In this document: piece after piece, positions 5,137-7,728 of the stretch
Layout of the letters: every line of letters begins with the position of its first letter
How positions within the stretch are numbered: the stretch's first letter is position 1
Assembly: GCA_964413525.1 (NCBI GenBank)
Contig: CAYPTI010000068.1
Span: forward strand, 1 to 7,728
Source: CAYPTI01 sp964413525 [NCBI: uncultured bacterium]
Lineage (GTDB): Bacteria > T1Sed10-126
DNA: 7,728 nt
Reading direction: 5' to 3'
Made by a program: the position numbers and the translations under genes
Notes under the pieces: generated by a model
The model's input: only the letters and a program-made list of their open reading frames with translations
What the model was told of the DNA's origin: nothing
Database searches by the model: none

Positions 5137-6399
5137 ATGAAGCGATGGAATCTGGCCTGGGCCGTTGCGGCCCTGGGTCCCCCCGCCGTTGTGGTCTGGT
5201 TGCTCACCCGGCCGGGCGTTCTTCCGGGTACCGGTGTGATCGAGGGGATCTGGGTCGACTACCGTCCGTACCTGCTGTTCCTGCCGGGAGTCCTGTTTTT
5301 AGCCAACGGGGTCGTGAACCTGATCGTTCGCTCGTCCCGACTCGCCTGCATGAACGGGCTGTTCATGCTTACGTACCTCTACCTGGTGGTGCCCTGGGCC
5401 GGGATCGGCCTTCGGCCCGACGCGGGATTGGGTCCGGTTCTGCGGCAGAGTCACCCCTACCTGACCCTGTTGATCCCGCTGAGCATGCTGGTGATCCATT
5501 TTCAGCCGGATCGATCGCTTGTCGGGACCAGAAGGTGGGGGACCCTCGGGCTGATCGGAGGGCAATTTGCTCTCCTCGCGGGGGTTTACGCGGCGGTTCC
5601 CGAAGGGGCCAACCGACTTTACGAGGGGTTGTTCATGGTCTCGCTTCCGGGGATCCGAGTCGAGTTCGCCTGGGCGAGCGGGCTGCTGCTGGCCTTCACG
5701 GCGGTCGTTTTCCATTACCCGGACCGGACCTCCTTTTACCACCTCCGGAACACGATCCTGTTCTGGGTGATGGTGACCGTGATGCTCGGGTTTTATCCCG
5801 AATTTCAGCGGTATAACGGCGCCGGGGTTCCGCTCCATCACCTGCTGCTGTTCGGGACCGGTTCCCTGATGATGGTGCCGAAGACCCTGCACTCGCTTCG
5901 GTTGAAAATCTACCACGATCCGCTGACGCTCCTGCCGGCGAGGCTGGCGCTGGAGGAACGGCTCTCGACCCTCCCGTCCCGGTACGCCCTTGCCCTGGTG
6001 GAGGTGGATCGGTTCAAGGAGTTGAACGACACCTACGGTTCGGACGCCGGGGGGACCGTGCTGTGCCGGGTGGCGGAAACGCTGGAACGATCCTCCACCG
6101 GGGAGGTCTACCGGTTCGAGGGACAGCAGTTCGCGCTGATTTATCCGGACCGGAAGGTTGACGAACTGGAGACTGAGCTGGAGGAAATTCAACGGAACGT
6201 CAGGAACCTCAGCCTTCAGGTAACGAAAAAAAGCAAGCGGGCAACCAAACTGTACGATCCGACGATCACCGTGAGCCTGGGGGTGGCCGGCCGGGAACCG
6301 GAGGACGGCGCCGAGCCCGAGGAGGTGCTCGAAGAGGCCGACCGGGCGCTGGACCGCGCCCGTCAGGCCGGACGGGATCAGCTCACGCTGACCCCCTAG
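5137..6399 (+). CDS. polytopic membrane protein with degenerate GGDEF domain
   Basis: The 420-aa protein has about eight hydrophobic segments (roughly 5-23, 43-65, 71-92, 107-121, 135-153, 178-192, 206-220, 232-247), resembling multi-TM sensory input modules. A cytoplasmic GGDEF domain (about 260-415) follows. It is recognised from HDPLTLLPAR (260-269), EVDRFKELNDTYG (289-301) and the late TVSLGVA plus ADRALDRARQAGRD segments. The signature loop is E328-G-Q-Q-F332 instead of GG(D/E)EF. The metal-binding and catalytic acids are therefore Gln, and no RxxD inhibitory site stands before it. Cyclic-di-GMP synthesis is unlikely, and a GTP-binding or scaffolding role is inferred. An insert of about 15 basic residues (KKSKRATK, 364-371) precedes the last strands. 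The frame opens at a TTG at 5122, but the ATG at 5137 is preferred, 6 nt after GGATGTG (5124-5130). It ends in TAG and is convergent with the VOC gene. Confidence 0.85.
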   Translation: MKRWNLAWAVAALGPPAVVVWLLTRPGVLPGTGVIEGIWVDYRPYLLFLPGVLFLANGVVNLIVRSSRLACMNGLFMLTYLYLVVPWAGIGLRPDAGLGPVLRQSHPYLTLLIPLSMLVIHFQPDRSLVGTRRWGTLGLIGGQFALLAGVYAAVPEGANRLYEGLFMVSLPGIRVEFAWASGLLLAFTAVVFHYPDRTSFYHLRNTILFWVMVTVMLGFYPEFQRYNGAGVPLHHLLLFGTGSLMMVPKTLHSLRLKIYHDPLTLLPARLALEERLSTLPSRYALALVEVDRFKELNDTYGSDAGGTVLCRVAETLERSSTGEVYRFEGQQFALIYPDRKVDELETELEEIQRNVRNLSLQVTKKSKRATKLYDPTITVSLGVAGREPEDGAEPEEVLEEADRALDRARQAGRDQLTLTP

Positions 6400-6420
6400 T
6401 ACCCGGGTTCCGGCCGGGAT

Positions 6421-6474
6421 CAACCGCCCGGCGAGAGGGACCTCCGGATTGCCGGGAGGCCGCCCGGGCGGTTG
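6421..6474. terminator. convergent intergenic hairpin, probable bidirectional terminator
   Basis: CAACCGCCCGG (6421-6431) and CCGGGCGGTTG (6464-6474) form a perfect 11-bp stem. The 32-nt loop contains a second stem (CCTCC 6441-6445 with GGAGG 6455-6459). It fills the gap between the stops of the GGDEF gene (6399) and the VOC gene (6478). T-runs are lacking on both sides, so termination may depend on structure or Rho. Confidence 0.55.
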
Positions 6475-6477
6475 CGT

Positions 6478-6900
6478 TCAGACCGTCTGGTTCTCGGCGT
6501 CCTCGAACTGACCGTCCGGAACGTCGTAGGGAGTCGGAGGTTTGCTGACGTCGGAGAGCCGGATGACCTCCACCCGGTAGCCAAAGGGATCCCAGAAGGA
6601 GCAATCCCACTTCGGGTACATCTCAACCCCCCATTCCTCCGCCCGCTCGCGGATGGCCTCCAGGTCCTCCTCCCGGTCGTCGATCACCAGCCCCCAGTGA
6701 CTGTCCTTCTTTTCCTCCGGATCAATCGAGTCATCCTCAAACAGGGCCAGAAAATCAAACCGGCCGTTGCAGTCCAGCCAGGCGTTGCGACCCTCGCGGT
6801 TCCGGACGTCCATGTCGAACACGTCAGTATAAAATTCGACCGCCCGATCCACATCGGACACGTCCAGCGCCACGTGGTTGATCCCCAGCACCGTGGCCAT
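6478..6900 (-). CDS. VOC (glyoxalase/bleomycin-resistance fold) family protein
   Basis: The 140-aa protein is a single VOC unit with paired beta-alpha-beta-beta-beta modules. The opening INHVALDVSDVDRAVEFY and the late WDPFGYRVEVI are hallmarks of the family. H9, H68 (DSHWGLVI) and E111 (YRVEV) fit the positions of a 2-His-1-Glu metal site, so a metal-dependent lyase, isomerase or dioxygenase activity is possible. The substrate cannot be told from sequence. The protein is markedly acidic, with many Asp/Glu in the middle and at the C-terminus (EDAEN). The ATG at 6900 is preceded by GAGGAGG with a 10-nt spacer. A minus-strand TTGACC (6951-6946) could be a -35 box but has no good -10. It lies 115 bp downstream of the kinase gene on the same strand, so co-transcription is possible. 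Confidence 0.85.
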   Translation of the reverse strand: MATVLGINHVALDVSDVDRAVEFYTDVFDMDVRNREGRNAWLDCNGRFDFLALFEDDSIDPEEKKDSHWGLVIDDREEDLEAIRERAEEWGVEMYPKWDCSFWDPFGYRVEVIRLSDVSKPPTPYDVPDGQFEDAENQTV

Positions 6901-7015
6901 GATGGATCAGCCTCCTCGGAGTTGGTGGTATCCAGCTCAGGTCTCGGTCAAGATAGCCATCGAATCCCGGTTACCGTTCGCCCGGGAAGTATAACCGCGG
7001 CCGATCGGGCCTGCG

Positions 7016-7728
7016 TTACCGGGTTTCCATCCCGTCGGTTCCCGACGGTTCCGGTTGCCTCCGGGGAATCCGAACCTCAAAGTGAGCTCCGTCGGAGCCG
7101 TCGACCGAAACGGTCCCGCCGAGCTGATCGACGGCCAGCGCCTGGACCAGCTTGAGTCCGAGCGAATTCGACGTAAGGTCCTCCAGCTCAGCCACAAACC
7201 CGGGACCGTTGTCCTCCACGCTCAGCACCAGGTCCCCGTCGGCTTCCTCAAACCGGATGGTGATTTGTCCCTCGTCCCGGTGGGCCATGGCGTGTTCGAA
7301 CGAGTTCATCATGAGTTCCGTCAGGATGAGTCCGCAGTGCAGGGCTCGTTCGGGGGAGAGCGGAACATCGGACAGGGTCCGCTGGATGGTTACCGACGAA
7401 TTGGTGGGTTGGAAATTTTCCCGAACGGTGTCGATAATTGCCTCGAGGTACGGTTCCATCCGAATCCGATCGACGTCCTCCTGCTGGTAAAGGATCCGGT
7501 GGAGGGAGACCATGGACTGAATTCGCGACCGAACGTCCTTGAGGATTTCCTGGACTTCCTCGTTGTCGGTGTTCCGCAGCTGCAGGCCCAGAAGGGAGGA
7601 AGCCAGCTGAAAGTTGTTCTTGACCCGGTGGTGGATCTCCTGCATCAGCCGGTCCTTGGCCTGGTTGGCCTGCTCGAGTCGTTGGTTCTGTTCCTCCAGA
7701 ACCTGTTCATGGGTCTTCCGTTCGCTGA
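7016..7728 (-). CDS. HisKA_2-type sensor histidine kinase, C-terminal part (partial)
   Basis: The reading frame is open through the right edge, so the N-terminus, where sensor or PAS domains usually sit, is missing. The visible 236 residues begin with a Gln/Glu-rich coiled linker (about 1-27). The HisKA_2 dimerisation helix with MQEIHHRVKNNFQL (28-41) follows; the phosphoacceptor is probably the second His of the pair. A HATPase domain covers about 105-222. Its N-box ELMMNSFEHA, G1 box EDNGPGF and G2-like NSLGLKLV are all present, so the kinase should be active. Family members phosphorylate partner response regulators, often with blue-light or PAS input. No receiver domain is attached at the C-terminus and no regulator gene is in the window. 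The stop is TAA at 7016-7018. An in-frame ATG at 7645 is the first Met of the H-box and is not a start. Confidence 0.92.
   Translation of the reverse strand, partial: SERKTHEQVLEEQNQRLEQANQAKDRLMQEIHHRVKNNFQLASSLLGLQLRNTDNEEVQEILKDVRSRIQSMVSLHRILYQQEDVDRIRMEPYLEAIIDTVRENFQPTNSSVTIQRTLSDVPLSPERALHCGLILTELMMNSFEHAMAHRDEGQITIRFEEADGDLVLSVEDNGPGFVAELEDLTSNSLGLKLVQALAVDQLGGTVSVDGSDGAHFEVRIPRRQPEPSGTDGMETR

Noticed and set aside
5299-6423. Long minus-strand open frame (374 codons) opposite the GGDEF gene
   Set aside because: Its composition (Gln/Pro/His/Arg-rich) is that of a complement shadow. The plus-strand gene has clear GGDEF and TM features and a ribosome binding site.
6988-6993. Minus-strand TATACT as a -10 box for the VOC gene
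   Set aside because: No -35-like hexamer occurs 16-18 bp upstream. A single hexamer is not enough.
6472-7155. Plus-strand open frame opposite the VOC gene and kinase end
   Set aside because: It is antisense to a recognisable VOC gene, has no Shine-Dalgarno site, and runs through the kinase stop region.

Overview
The window is bacterial, GC-rich (roughly 60-65% by eye) and carries a chromosomal ParABS partition locus. Translation starts are often GTG or ATG behind strong GGAGG(TG) Shine-Dalgarno sites 5-10 nt upstream. The rsmG-parA-parB order and two perfect copies of the conserved 16-bp parS palindrome place it near a chromosome replication origin. The phylum cannot be named safely. A HisKA_2-type sensor kinase, a degenerate GGDEF protein and an acidic VOC protein hint at a free-living, possibly salt-adapted organism (weak inference, and a spirochaete-like lineage is only a guess).

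Layout. Left block, minus strand, read right to left: rsmG (3527-2898), parA (2806-2003) and parB (2058-1183, overlapping the parA end by 56 bp) look like one transcription unit. After a hairpin behind parB comes a membrane-anchored M23 peptidoglycan peptidase (1008-106). A possible tail of a convergent plus-strand gene sits at the extreme left edge. The first parS lies inside the 3' part of rsmG.

Middle: 3528-4189 is a 662-bp gene-free tract. It holds the second parS, several inverted repeats, four copies of a CAAACG word and two one-mismatch DnaA-box-like 9-mers. The usual neighbours mnmE/mnmG are not in the window upstream of rsmG. The divergent gene on the right encodes an NRDE/TANGO2-family protein (4190-4990).

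Right block: an AT-rich island with a promoter candidate (5072-5123) precedes a plus-strand membrane protein with about eight TM segments and a C-terminal GGDEF domain whose signature has decayed to EGQQF. A strong convergent hairpin (6421-6474) separates it from minus-strand genes for a VOC (glyoxalase-fold) protein and the C-terminal part of a HisKA_2 histidine kinase that runs off the right edge.

Functionally, ParB loads at the two parS sites, slides as a CTP clamp and is pulled by the ParA ATPase to segregate the origin. The M23 protein may couple the locus to envelope work. The right-hand genes are signalling or accessory genes with no obvious pathway link. No clearly new multi-gene system is visible. 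The most unusual items are the degenerate GGDEF protein, the hairpin-rich gene-free parS tract and the 24-bp extended parS in rsmG.
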